Assembly: GCA_038206765.1 (NCBI GenBank)
Contig: JBBRAM010000016.1
Coordinates: 15,164 to 79,163, forward strand
Source of the DNA: UKL13-2 sp038206765
GTDB lineage: Bacteria > Pseudomonadota > Gammaproteobacteria > Burkholderiales > Usitatibacteraceae
Reading direction: 5' to 3'
Length of the DNA: 64,000 nucleotides
In this document: positions 9,338 to 17,861 of the stretch, in pieces
Layout: each line of letters opens with the position of its first letter
How positions within the stretch are numbered: position 1 is the first letter of the stretch
Notes under the pieces: generated by a model
Seen by the model: the letters and a program-made list of their open reading frames with translations, nothing else
Database searches by the model: none
What the model was told of the DNA's origin: nothing
Made by a program: the position numbers and the translations under genes

Positions 9338-10483
9338 TTACTGCGGCGGCAATACCTTTAATGGGTCAACCGGTTTGCCATTTTTACGGATCTCAAAATG
9401 GAGCTTAACGGTATCGGAGTCGCTGGAGCCCATTTCGGCAATTTTTTGCCCTTTTTTCACCACCTCGTCTTCTGCAACCAGTACTTTTTCATTATGTGCA
9501 TAGGCAGACAACCATGTTTCGCTATGCCGAATAATGACCAGCCGCCCGTACCCGCGCAACCCGGATTTGTTGTAAATCACTTTACCCGGTGCCGCCGCCA
9601 AAATGGGTGCGTTACGGGTGCCGGGAACGTCAATACCTTTGGTCATATCTGTAAATGTGGCAGTGACTTTGCCTTTGACTGGCCATGCCCACTCAATGTT
9701 TTCATTGGCGGGTGCTGGTGTCGTTGGAACAGAACTGGCATTGGCATTCGTTGCTGGCAAACCGGGGGATAGCGCAGTGGGGAGAGTTGATAGCGCTGTT
9801 GATGTTGATGTTGATGTTGATGTTGATGTTGATGTTGATGTTGATGTTGATGTTGCCGCCGTGGCTGCTGCTTCGCTGCTCAGTCGTGCATATGCCTGAT
9901 CGGTGTAGGGCACACGCCCAGCTTTTGGCTCAACTTTGAGCTGACCGCTATTCTGGGGCCGCGCTTCCAAATCTGAGCTAGGGCCTATGGCCGGTGTTAA
10001 TACCAACGGTGCAGTAACGGGCTCGCCCGGCTTTATGGGGGTTGAGGAACCATTCGAATTCGTATTGCCATCAGGCGCGGTGAGGCGCAAGTTGTCGCCA
10101 ATTCGGATTACGTTTGGGTTTTCAATATTGTTCCAAGCCGCCAATTCGCGGCGATCCAAGCCGTGTTGAAATGCAATGAAATATAGCGTGTCGCCCTTTT
10201 GGACGGTATGGAATTTGGTGGGATCAAGAGGCAGGGGGATTGGCGGCGTGGACTGTTTAGAAGCGTCCATCGTTGGGCTCGTTTCACCAGACTTTACGAC
10301 GGGTATCTCGGGCGGCGCCGAGGTCGCCGAGGCCGTTGTGGCGGGTGTGGGTGGACGCGCATCACTCACCGGCGCGGGAAGTTTCGATGCGCAGCCTGCC
10401 AACAGCGCCACCATGAACGCTACCGAAACAGCGATGCTCCGGTGAACCCTTGATCTGAAAAAAATTATGAAAACAGTGTTCAT
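9338..10483 (-). CDS. nlpD: NlpD-like lipoprotein: LysM + degenerate M23 (LytM) domain
   Basis: 381 residues. Signal peptide with lipobox LLAGC, LysM domain at about 90-140 (FHTVQKGDTLYFIAF), a long linker containing nine Thr-Ser repeats, and a LytM/M23 domain in the last 120 residues. The usual M23 zinc ligands are missing: the HxxxD position reads TKGIDV and the HxH position reads VKLHFE, so only one His remains. This matches NlpD/EnvC-type proteins that activate N-acetylmuramoyl-L-alanine amidases for daughter-cell separation rather than cutting peptidoglycan themselves. Its ATG overlaps the pcm stop (10480-10483), and it ends the conserved surE-pcm-nlpD order. Confidence 0.9.
   Translation of the reverse strand: MNTVFIIFFRSRVHRSIAVSVAFMVALLAGCASKLPAPVSDARPPTPATTASATSAPPEIPVVKSGETSPTMDASKQSTPPIPLPLDPTKFHTVQKGDTLYFIAFQHGLDRRELAAWNNIENPNVIRIGDNLRLTAPDGNTNSNGSSTPIKPGEPVTAPLVLTPAIGPSSDLEARPQNSGQLKVEPKAGRVPYTDQAYARLSSEAAATAATSTSTSTSTSTSTSTSTSTALSTLPTALSPGLPATNANASSVPTTPAPANENIEWAWPVKGKVTATFTDMTKGIDVPGTRNAPILAAAPGKVIYNKSGLRGYGRLVIIRHSETWLSAYAHNEKVLVAEDEVVKKGQKIAEMGSSDSDTVKLHFEIRKNGKPVDPLKVLPPQ
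9798..9851. repeat. Hexanucleotide GTTGAT x9 inside nlpD
   Basis: Nine perfect copies of a 6-bp unit encode the alternating Thr-Ser tract in the NlpD linker. Because the unit is two codons long, copy-number change would alter linker length without a frameshift. Confidence 0.95.
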
Positions 10484-11160
10484 ACAGTTCCTGAAACGAG
10501 AGGGACGAACCGAACATCGTGGACTATTTTTTCTGCATAGCCGTCCTCGGTACGGTCGATGACATAAAGCTTTTGTGATTCTGTGCCGACAGGTAAAACC
10601 ATACGCCCGCCCACTGCTAATTGCTGTTTTAATTCCGGCGGAACATGGGTGGCGGCAGCGGTCATCAAAATCGCATCGTAGGGGCCGCCCTCGGCATAAC
10701 CAAAATGGCCATCGGCATGTTTAAAAATAATATTGAAATAACGCAAATCGCGCAGGGTCCGGCGTGCCTTGTCCATCAGCGGTGCGATGCGCTCGACGGT
10801 ATAAACCTGCTTCGCCAATTTGGCGAGAATCGCCGTTTGATAGCCGCAGCCCGTACCGATTTCTAGCGCTTTTTTCGGCAAACCCGGTTCGCAAATCAAC
10901 TCCGTCATGATCGCCACAATTTCAGGCGTAGAGATGGTTTGACCCAACCCAATCGGCAATGCTTTGTCTAGCTCATACGCCCTCGCCTCCAAGGCGCCTT
11001 CAACAAACGCATGGCGCGGCACGTCCGACATCACTTTCAACACCCGCTCGTCCTTGACGCCCTTTGCACGCAGCGCATCGACCATCCGCGCACGGGTGCG
11101 GTCGGAGGTCATGCCGGAACCTTGAAACTTGGCGGCGAATTTTTCGGTGGTGGAGTTCAT
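10480..11160 (-). CDS. pcm: Protein-L-isoaspartate O-methyltransferase
   Basis: The ATG at 11160 gives 226 residues; the frame could extend to a TTG at 11217, which is less likely. Family hallmarks: PRHAFVEGALEARAYELD, the conserved GLGQTISTPEIVA, and SAM motif I LEIGTGCGYQTAILA. The enzyme methylates L-isoaspartyl residues in damaged proteins to start their repair, in the cytoplasm. It sits between surE (41 bp upstream) and nlpD (4-bp ATGA overlap), the classical stationary-phase survival order. No good Shine-Dalgarno is seen, consistent with coupling to surE translation. Confidence 0.93.
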   Translation of the reverse strand: MNSTTEKFAAKFQGSGMTSDRTRARMVDALRAKGVKDERVLKVMSDVPRHAFVEGALEARAYELDKALPIGLGQTISTPEIVAIMTELICEPGLPKKALEIGTGCGYQTAILAKLAKQVYTVERIAPLMDKARRTLRDLRYFNIIFKHADGHFGYAEGGPYDAILMTAAATHVPPELKQQLAVGGRMVLPVGTESQKLYVIDRTEDGYAEKIVHDVRFVPLVSGTV

Positions 11161-11201
11161 CGCATCTGATCTAGTGGTATTGATTCTCGTGGTGCGTAAA
11201 A

Positions 11202-11945
11202 CTAGGAACTGAGCCAATCCGCCGATTGTTTCATTTGCGCGTAATTTGTTAAATCCATCTGCAACGGCGTGACCGAAACGCGATTACTCTCGGTGCAATA
11301 GAAGTCGGTTCCCGGCCCTGCATCAGCAGCACCGCCCGCAGCACCCACCCAATACATCGTTTCGCCGCGCGGGTTGATGGTTTTGATGGATGGCTCGGCC
11401 TTGTGGCGTTTGCCAAGGCGGGTTACTTCAAAGCCCTGCAACTGATCGCGTGGAATATCAGGCACATTCACATTAAGCAATGTCGGGGTTTTAATAGGTG
11501 AGCGAATATGACGTTTCACCAGCTCTGCCGCAACCCAAGCGGCAGTTTCAAAATAGCGATGCTCGCGCGTCACCATCGACACTGCAATTGATGGGATGCC
11601 GAGCAAAAATCCCTCAGTCGCCGCTGCGACAGTGCCCGAATAAATGGTGTCGTCCCCCATATTCGCGCCGTGGTTAATACCTGAAACGACCATATCCGGC
11701 ACAAAATCGAGCACGCCCGTCACAGCCATGTGTACACAATCTGTTGGCGTGCCGTTGAGAAAAAAGAAGCCATTAGGCGCTTTGCGCAATGAAAGCGGGC
11801 GATCCAGCGTCAGGGAATTCGAAGCACCACTTTTATCGCGTTCCGGGGCAACGACCGTAATTTCAGCAAGTTCAGAAAGTGCGGCAGCAAGGGCGGCTAA
11901 ACCGGGGGCGAAATAGCCATCGTCGTTTGAGAGGAGAATTCGCAT
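11202..11945 (-). CDS. surE: 5'/3'-nucleotidase SurE
   Basis: 247 residues, full length. The metal-binding N-terminus MRILLSNDDGYFAPGL, the SGASNSLTLDRPL segment and SGINHGANMGDDTIYSGT are diagnostic. SurE hydrolyses nucleoside monophosphates (and exopolyphosphate in E. coli) in the cytoplasm and supports stationary-phase survival. It opens the surE-pcm-nlpD cluster and lies 55 bp after the acyltransferase gene, so it may share the upstream accA-tilS transcript or use a promoter inside that short gap. Confidence 0.95.
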   Translation of the reverse strand: MRILLSNDDGYFAPGLAALAAALSELAEITVVAPERDKSGASNSLTLDRPLSLRKAPNGFFFLNGTPTDCVHMAVTGVLDFVPDMVVSGINHGANMGDDTIYSGTVAAATEGFLLGIPSIAVSMVTREHRYFETAAWVAAELVKRHIRSPIKTPTLLNVNVPDIPRDQLQGFEVTRLGKRHKAEPSIKTINPRGETMYWVGAAGGAADAGPGTDFYCTESNRVSVTPLQMDLTNYAQMKQSADWLSS

Positions 11946-12000
11946 CGTTTTTTCTTAAATGATCAATCCAAATTATGCCACATCGCCACCCTGCCAGGCG

Positions 12001-13266
12001 CTACGTTTCCCCAGAAACCGTTGCCAACGGGCGGCTGGCAGGCTTGGCAACAAAGAATCGTTTCAAGTTTAAAAAGTGCTTCTCAAACAGGTGATAAGAC
12101 AGCAGCGCCAGCGCGTAAAGCACCACCACGCTCCCGGAGATGTACAAAAGCTCAGCGATCAGCGAATGCGCCATATCTACGCGCAACTTCGCCAACAACG
12201 GCCTTCCCACCAAATCGTGTAGCGGTTTGTGGAATACATACATCGCATAACTGTATTTACCCAAGCTGCGCAGTGGCGGAAGCCGCAGCAGTTTGAATAC
12301 GCCACCCGTCGATTGCAAATCAGCACAGGCGGCGGCCAGAATCACCAATCCAAACGCCAATGCCAGCAAGGTAAAACCAATCGTTTCACCCCAAAAATTT
12401 TCGAACGAAAACCCGTGCGTTGCCAACACGCCCACGATCACCACGCCAAACCCCGCGATCAAAGCTTGCATCGGTTTGGCCATGATTCGCTGCCAACCGT
12501 TGGGTAATTCTGGCATTCGCATCAATGCGGCAAACGCGGCGCCAATCACAAGCGCATCCATGCGGCAAATCGTTAACAAATAAATCTCGTCACGCCCGTC
12601 GCCATGCCACGCAAAAATCAACCGTGTGGCCAAGCTGATGACGGAAATCATGATACAGAGGCGAATACAGGCGGCAACACTGGCGCGGTACATTGGCAGC
12701 GCCAGCAACAACGGCCACAACAAATAAAATTGTTCCTCCACCGCCAGCGACCAAAAATGCGGAAAAGTATGACTCCCGATCCCGACCGGCTCGACCCAAT
12801 TCACCAGATAAGTCCATAGCCAGATCTGCTGATTCCAATCTTTCTCGACTCCGGGAGAAATAATTCCAAACGCGGGCAACAAGATGAAGGCCAGCGCCAG
12901 CGCACCATAGTAAAGCGGAAAAATTCGCAGCGTACGTCGCGCGTAAAAGCCAAAAAAATAATTCGCGCTTTTTTGTGTGTCGAGCAAGATCCCGGTAATT
13001 AAAAATCCGCTTAAGACAAAAAATAATTGCACACCAGCCCAACCCGTCCCGATCGCGTAACCGAATAAATAATTTAGGATGGTCGAGCGATCGTCGAGCA
13101 TGCCGAGTTGGTGGACCAAGACCATTAAAATGGCGATGCCACGCAGACCGTCAAGGGCTGGAAAGTGGCGTGGATGCTGGGGGTTGGCAGTGCCCGCCCT
13201 GGTTAATGTGGTCGTTGAGGCTGTATTAGCGGTCGACATTGCGGACGAGGCGGACGAATGAATCAT
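12001..13266 (-). CDS. Acyltransferase 3 family (OafA/YrhL-like) membrane protein
   Basis: 421 residues from the ATG at 13266, whose A is also the last base of the tilS stop (TGATG junction), so translation is probably coupled; a GTG one codon upstream is an alternative. About ten hydrophobic helices. The family signature FPALDGLRGIAILMVLVHQ near residue 35 with its conserved His, and RRTLRIFPLYY near 110, mark the integral-membrane acyltransferase-3 fold. Relatives O-acetylate surface polysaccharides or LPS. No linked polysaccharide genes are nearby, so the acceptor is unknown. Its place between tilS and surE looks like an insertion into conserved neighbours. Confidence 0.9.
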   Translation of the reverse strand: MIHSSASSAMSTANTASTTTLTRAGTANPQHPRHFPALDGLRGIAILMVLVHQLGMLDDRSTILNYLFGYAIGTGWAGVQLFFVLSGFLITGILLDTQKSANYFFGFYARRTLRIFPLYYGALALAFILLPAFGIISPGVEKDWNQQIWLWTYLVNWVEPVGIGSHTFPHFWSLAVEEQFYLLWPLLLALPMYRASVAACIRLCIMISVISLATRLIFAWHGDGRDEIYLLTICRMDALVIGAAFAALMRMPELPNGWQRIMAKPMQALIAGFGVVIVGVLATHGFSFENFWGETIGFTLLALAFGLVILAAACADLQSTGGVFKLLRLPPLRSLGKYSYAMYVFHKPLHDLVGRPLLAKLRVDMAHSLIAELLYISGSVVVLYALALLSYHLFEKHFLNLKRFFVAKPASRPLATVSGET

Positions 13267-14249
13267 CACGACGCACCATTGGCCTTAAGGACTAGCTTGC
13301 CCTGCTTTCGGCAAATCAAAAAATCGTGTCCACCAGCTTGATGGGGCTTGCTCTCAGGCGCATCGCGAAAAATTTGCCCTGCCCAGGTCTCCAACTGTGC
13401 GTGCGTCGGCTGCGCCACGTTTTGCCATCGCAACCAATAGTAGAGCGCGTTGCATCGCCTGGCCATCGGTAGCGCATCAAGTGCATCCGCAAACGCATCA
13501 CGGCCGTTCCATTTTAAGTCGATCACCGCCAATGCCTCGTTGAGTTCGGCGCTCTCGGCGGCATGTTGCGCGGTGCGAGCGAGGGAATCGGCATAGTGCG
13601 GGAACCGCGCCGCGATGATCGGAATCACCTCGTGGCGCATGAAGTTTCGGGTGTAGCGGGTGTCATTGTTCGATTCATCTTCGATCCATTGAAGGTCGCG
13701 GACAGCGGCGTACAATTCAATCTGGGCGCGGGTGATTTTGAGCAGGGGGCGCAACAAAGTTTGCGATGTTGAGAGCGCCCTGCTCTCGCCCATGCCAGCC
13801 AGTCCATTCAGGCCCGTGCCTCGCAACATTTGGTGCAACACGGTTTCGGCTTGGTCGTCTTGGTGTTGCGCGGTAACAATAAATCGGGCGCTCGATTTTT
13901 TTAGCGCGGCGTAGCGGGCAGCGCGGGCGGCGGCTTCCAAGCCCGCACCAGAATTTCTGTCCACTGCAACCGATTCAACTGTAATGGCAACGCTGCGTTT
14001 TTCGCATTCCGCCACACAAAAATCCGCCCAATGTTGGGCGTTTGGGCTGATATTGTGATTGACATGAATCGCCTCAAACACAAGGCTGGGCGCGGCGTTT
14101 GAAAGATTTATCCTGTGCAGAATATCCAGCAAAGCCATGGAATCAACACCACCCGACAGCGCGATCGCAATTCCGCTTTCACTGACGTTCTGGCGACCCA
14201 AGAAATCGGCAACGTGGGTTGTTAGCTGCTGTTCAATGGCGGATTTCAT
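13266..14249 (-). CDS. tilS: tRNA(Ile)-lysidine synthetase
   Basis: 327 residues, short for the family: the PP-loop domain and part of the middle domain are present while the C-terminal region is reduced. The ATP-binding P-loop SGGVDSMALLDIL lies at about 32-44; HVNHNIS and TAQHQDDQAETVLHQMLRGTG are the other TilS signatures. The enzyme converts the wobble cytidine of tRNA-Ile(CAU) to lysidine so that it reads AUA; it is essential. It follows accA, a common betaproteobacterial arrangement, with a 272-bp gap that shows no gene. Confidence 0.95.
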   Translation of the reverse strand: MKSAIEQQLTTHVADFLGRQNVSESGIAIALSGGVDSMALLDILHRINLSNAAPSLVFEAIHVNHNISPNAQHWADFCVAECEKRSVAITVESVAVDRNSGAGLEAAARAARYAALKKSSARFIVTAQHQDDQAETVLHQMLRGTGLNGLAGMGESRALSTSQTLLRPLLKITRAQIELYAAVRDLQWIEDESNNDTRYTRNFMRHEVIPIIAARFPHYADSLARTAQHAAESAELNEALAVIDLKWNGRDAFADALDALPMARRCNALYYWLRWQNVAQPTHAQLETWAGQIFRDAPESKPHQAGGHDFLICRKQGKLVLKANGAS

Positions 14250-14521
14250 AAAATAATTGGCGGCTGTTCAAGGCAGATTTATCATGGTTCGTAGCGCTGA
14301 AAAAAGGCAACCGACAAACACGCGAAGGACAACTTAAAACAACGACGCGATCGCGGAAAAAGAATTGGGAATGCCTACAATTGGTGATGGCGATTGAGGC
14401 TTCCTGCCCTGTAACCCTTCGCGCTTGACTCCTAGCCCCCCACAATCGAAGAGCCCTCTCCGGCTCACTTGCTGCCTTCCGCCCATCCTTCCGTCCTCCC
14501 TCGCTCCCTTGCCTCGTTCCG

Positions 14522-15496
14522 TCAGCCAGCCACTTCCTTGAACTTCCCTAACTCAAGCAATTTTTTCTGGCGTGCCAGCACCAGTTTGTCGGTGGGCATT
14601 TCTTGCAATTGTTTCAGCGAATCGGCAATTGCTTTTTTAAGTGACAGCGCCATCGCCGCCGGATCGCGGTGTGCGCCACCGAGTGGTTCGCTGATCACTT
14701 TGTCGATCAAGCCAAGCGCTTTGAGTTTTGGCGCCGTAATCGCCATGATTTCGGCAGCTTCGGATGCTTTGGTTGAGTCTTTCCATAAAATCGACGCACA
14801 GCCCTCGGGCGAAATGACGGAATAGGTTGAATATTGCAGCATAAAGGTGAGATCACCCACGGCAATCGCCAGCGCCCCGCCTGAGCCACCTTCCCCGATA
14901 ACGGTGCAAATGATCGGTATACGGAGCCCTGCAAGTACATACAAATTGTGGCCAATCGCCTCGGACTGGCCGCGTTCTTCGGCGCCCACGCCAGGGTACG
15001 CACCGGGCGTATCGATAAAAGTTAACAACGGCACACCAAACTTTTCAGCAAGTTTCATCAGGCGCAGCGCTTTGCGGTAGCCCTCGGGGCGCGGCATACC
15101 GAAATTGCGGAACTGGCGTTCTTTGGTATCGCGGCCTTTTTGGTGACCGATCACCATCACACTTTGCCCGTTAAAGCGGGCCATGCCGCCAACAATCGCG
15201 GCATCATCGGCATAAGATCGATCACCGTGCAGCTCTTCAAATTCGGTGGTCATTGCGGCAATGTAGTCGAGCGAATAGGGCCGCTGCGGATGGCGAGCCA
15301 CTTGACTGATTTGCCACGCATTGAGCTTCGAATAAATATCTTTGGTCAGCCCCTGGCTTTTTTTGGCGAGTTTTTCAATCTCGGCTGAAATATCGACGGC
15401 GGAGTCATCTTGTCCAAAGCGCAACGCTTCGATTTTGCCTTCGAGCTCGGCGATGGGGGCTTCAAAATCCAGAAAATTGGGTTTAGTTGTACTCAT
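14522..15496 (-). CDS. accA: Acetyl-CoA carboxylase carboxyltransferase subunit alpha
   Basis: 324 residues, full length. Starts MSTTKPNFLDFEAPIAELE and contains the carboxyltransferase signatures GHQKGRDTKERQFRNFGM, FIDTPGAYPGVGAEERGQSE and GEGGSGGALAIAVGD. With AccD it transfers CO2 from carboxybiotin to acetyl-CoA, giving malonyl-CoA for fatty-acid synthesis. It heads a minus-strand run with tilS, divergent from the adenosyltransferase gene; the 241-bp gap between them holds the promoters. Confidence 0.97.
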   Translation of the reverse strand: MSTTKPNFLDFEAPIAELEGKIEALRFGQDDSAVDISAEIEKLAKKSQGLTKDIYSKLNAWQISQVARHPQRPYSLDYIAAMTTEFEELHGDRSYADDAAIVGGMARFNGQSVMVIGHQKGRDTKERQFRNFGMPRPEGYRKALRLMKLAEKFGVPLLTFIDTPGAYPGVGAEERGQSEAIGHNLYVLAGLRIPIICTVIGEGGSGGALAIAVGDLTFMLQYSTYSVISPEGCASILWKDSTKASEAAEIMAITAPKLKALGLIDKVISEPLGGAHRDPAAMALSLKKAIADSLKQLQEMPTDKLVLARQKKLLELGKFKEVAG

Positions 15497-15669
15497 GGAT
15501 GCTTGTTGAATGTTGCTCGCTGGTGAAAAGGCGACAATTTGAGCGGTGCGATGTAAAGGGGCTGAAGCGAAGACTGGGCAGCTTTAAAAATAGCGTTGAG
15601 TCTTTGGCCCCCGTCACGTCACGTCACGCCACAAAAGTTAACAATGCGAATGATACCAAGTTGTGCCGG

Positions 15670-15675
15670 TATAAT
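15670..15675 (+). promoter_or_regulatory. Candidate -10 box TATAAT upstream of the adenosyltransferase gene
   Basis: A perfect sigma-70 -10 hexamer lies 62 bp before the ATG at 15738. The region 16-18 bp upstream does not resemble TTGACA, so this is only a candidate. Confidence 0.35.
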
Positions 15676-15737
15676 TGTTTTTAGCATAAAACGATAAAAG
15701 CAACGACCGGCGAAACATCACAGGGCACAGGAACAAT

Positions 15738-16304
15738 ATGGGCAACCGCCTGAGCAAGATTACCACCCGCACCGGCGATGACGGCACGACCGGCCTCGGC
15801 GACGGCGCACGGGTCGCTAAATCAGCGCTGAGGGTGGGTGTGATGGGTGATGTGGATGAGTTGAATAGCCAAATCGGCTTAGTATTAACGGAGCCGTTAC
15901 CCCTTACCGCGACCATAATGCTCACGCGAATTCAAAATCAGCTGTTCGATTTGGGCGGTGAAATCTGCATTCCGGGCTATGTGGCGCTAACCGAGAGGCA
16001 CGTCCTGTTTTTAGATGAGGCTATCGCTGCATCGAACGCTGATCTGCCACCGCTGAAAGAGTTTATTTTGCCCGGCGGTTCGCGCGCGGCGGCAATGGCA
16101 CATGTAGCGCGTACGGTGGCGCGCCGCGCCGAACGGGGGTTAGTGATGCTGGCTAGCAACGAAGCAGAAAAAATTACTACCCATGCTTTGCAATACCTGA
16201 ATCGCTTATCTGATCTACTATTCATCTTGGCCCGCACTCTAAACCGGCACGCCGGTGTTGCCGACGTATGCTGGTCGCGCGACGTTTCCCCTTCCGCACC
16301 CTGA
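15738..16304 (+). CDS. pduO: PduO-type cob(I)alamin adenosyltransferase
   Basis: 188 residues, the family length. N-terminal ATP-binding motif ITTRTGDDGTTGLGDG, then VGVMGDVDELNSQIGL, and the C-terminal LNRLSDLLFILART segment, all diagnostic of the PduO/MMAB type. It transfers the adenosyl group of ATP to cob(I)alamin, giving coenzyme B12. No other cobalamin gene is in the window. It is divergent from accA and is followed 25 bp later by the ECF sigma factor on the same strand, so the three plus-strand genes may share a transcript. Confidence 0.93.
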   Translation: MGNRLSKITTRTGDDGTTGLGDGARVAKSALRVGVMGDVDELNSQIGLVLTEPLPLTATIMLTRIQNQLFDLGGEICIPGYVALTERHVLFLDEAIAASNADLPPLKEFILPGGSRAAAMAHVARTVARRAERGLVMLASNEAEKITTHALQYLNRLSDLLFILARTLNRHAGVADVCWSRDVSPSAP

Positions 16305-16329
16305 ACCCATACAAAACACACACCTCAAT

Positions 16330-16923
16330 ATGGCCGATCTTGACTTGAATGAAAAACTAGCCGCTTTGCTCGCAAGAGCCGGGCTGGGCGATAAAAACGC
16401 GTTCGCCACACTTTATGACACAACCAAATCGAAACTGTTTGCGGTTTCGCTGCGTATAGTCAGAGAGCGGCATATCGCCGAGGAAGTTTTGCAGGATAGT
16501 TTTGTGAATATATGGAATAACGCTTCAAATTACGCGGTCGCCAAAGCGTCACCTATGACGTGGATGTCGGCCATTGTGCGCAACCGCAGCCTTGATATCG
16601 TGCGTCGTCCCCATCTTGAAATTCAGGATGAGGAGGAATTTTTTACGCTCAATTTGGAAGACCAGAGCTTGGGCCCCCAAGATCAGCTGACGCAAGGCCG
16701 CGATGTTGCGCAAGTAGAAGTTTGCCTGAACGGCTTAGAAGCTGACCAGCGTCAGACAATCTCACTCGCGTTTTTTCATGGGCTCTCGCATTCTGAATTG
16801 TCAACGCATTTGAACAAACCATTAGGCACCATCAAAACCCATATCCGCCGAGGATTGCTGAAGCTCAAAGACTGCCTGAATGATCATGTCGAATACACGC
16901 CACAAGACGGGGGGCGCCCATGA
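16330..16923 (+). CDS. ECF RNA polymerase sigma factor
   Basis: 197 residues from the ATG at 16330; the frame is open further upstream but the extra part overlaps the adenosyltransferase end. Region 2 is seen as LYDTTKSKLFAVSLRIVR and AEEVLQDSFVNIWNNA, with the WMSAIVRNRSLDIVRR helix; region 4 as LEADQRQTISLAFFHGLSHS and PLGTIKTHIRRGLLKLK. The following gene encodes a membrane RskA-like anti-sigma factor and overlaps by ATGA, the usual pairing. Such sigma factors (SigK/RpoE group) answer envelope or oxidative signals; the actual signal is unknown. Confidence 0.93.
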   Translation: MADLDLNEKLAALLARAGLGDKNAFATLYDTTKSKLFAVSLRIVRERHIAEEVLQDSFVNIWNNASNYAVAKASPMTWMSAIVRNRSLDIVRRPHLEIQDEEEFFTLNLEDQSLGPQDQLTQGRDVAQVEVCLNGLEADQRQTISLAFFHGLSHSELSTHLNKPLGTIKTHIRRGLLKLKDCLNDHVEYTPQDGGRP

Positions 16924-17675
16924 AACACGTTACCCCTGTAGTTCGCAGCCAGTTAGCCGGCGAATACGTGCTTGGCACAATGCGTGGCGGTGCGCGGCGC
17001 CGGTTTGAACAATTTTTGAAATCCGATTACGCACTTCGCGCCGAAGTAGCGCGATGGGAGGCCGATCTCACACCGATGGCCGAACGGCTCAAACCGATTA
17101 CCCCACCCGACCACGTCTGGGCGAATATTCAAGCTCGCATTGGTGGCGCGAACGTCGCCACGGCGGCAAAAACACCCGCCGCAAGTTGGTTTGATAGCGT
17201 TAAATTTTGGCGTGGCTTTGGCATGGGCGCCGCCGCGCTGGCCACGGTATTATTGGCAACGTTAGTGACATTCAGATCCAATGTTGAAACGCAAGATCCG
17301 ATGATGCTCGCAGTCCTCGAAGACGGCGGCAACGCCCGAATGGTGGTCGAGCAGCCAAAGTCAGGATTGCTGATGGTCAAAATGATCAAGCCCTGGAAAA
17401 CGATGGCGGATAAGAGCATGGAGCTCTGGGTCATCCCCAAAATTGGCGCACCGCGCTCACTGGGCGTGATCAATGACGACGGTGAAACCAAGCTCGCGAT
17501 GACCGATATGGAAGTACGGCTCACCGACGGTACCGTTTTCGCTCTAACCCGTGAAGACAGAGGCGGCTCGCCAACAGGTGCGCCCACGAGCAGCGTATTG
17601 TGCAAAGGCACGATCGCGCGAATGCCGCCTAAGACGGACCAAAACGCCTCTAAAAAATCCAGTTCGCCAATTTAG
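16920..17675 (+). CDS. RskA-like membrane anti-sigma factor
   Basis: 251 residues, start overlapping the sigma-factor stop (ATGA at 16920-16923). The N-terminal cytoplasmic part LAGEYVLGTMRGGARRRFE resembles the anti-sigma helix bundle but lacks the HxxxCxxC zinc motif. One transmembrane helix lies at about 98-118, followed by a periplasmic RskA domain with the signature ELWVIPKIGAPRSLGVI. It should hold the upstream ECF sigma factor at the membrane until released by a signal. A short repeat array follows, with no further gene on this strand. Confidence 0.9.
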   Translation: MKHVTPVVRSQLAGEYVLGTMRGGARRRFEQFLKSDYALRAEVARWEADLTPMAERLKPITPPDHVWANIQARIGGANVATAAKTPAASWFDSVKFWRGFGMGAAALATVLLATLVTFRSNVETQDPMMLAVLEDGGNARMVVEQPKSGLLMVKMIKPWKTMADKSMELWVIPKIGAPRSLGVINDDGETKLAMTDMEVRLTDGTVFALTREDRGGSPTGAPTSSVLCKGTIARMPPKTDQNASKKSSSPI

Positions 17676-17706
17676 GGGTGGCTTAACACCAACTTAGCGC
17701 CGCCTC

Positions 17707-17785
17707 AGGACTGCATCGGGACTGCCTCGGGACTGCCTTATAGCCGTTTCAGGGCTGTCTCGGAGCCGTTTCAGGGCTGTTTCAG
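17707..17785. repeat. Two adjacent tandem-repeat arrays after the anti-sigma gene
   Basis: Three 11-bp units at 17707-17739 (GGGACTGCCTC type), then two 22-bp units starting at 17742 and 17764 that share AGCCGTTTCAGGGCTGT. They fill most of the gap between the convergent anti-sigma and methyltransferase genes. Confidence 0.8.
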
Positions 17786-17861
17786 GGATCATCCAGCCGG
17801 TTCCACAATAGCGACTGTTATCGTTTTGTCGTTATGTTGAAATGTCGGGATGTCGCTACGG

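Noticed and set aside
9603..9899. Plus-strand frames with Val-Asp or Met-Leu repeats inside nlpD
   Set aside because: They are antisense readings of the hexanucleotide repeat; NlpD on the minus strand has clear domains.
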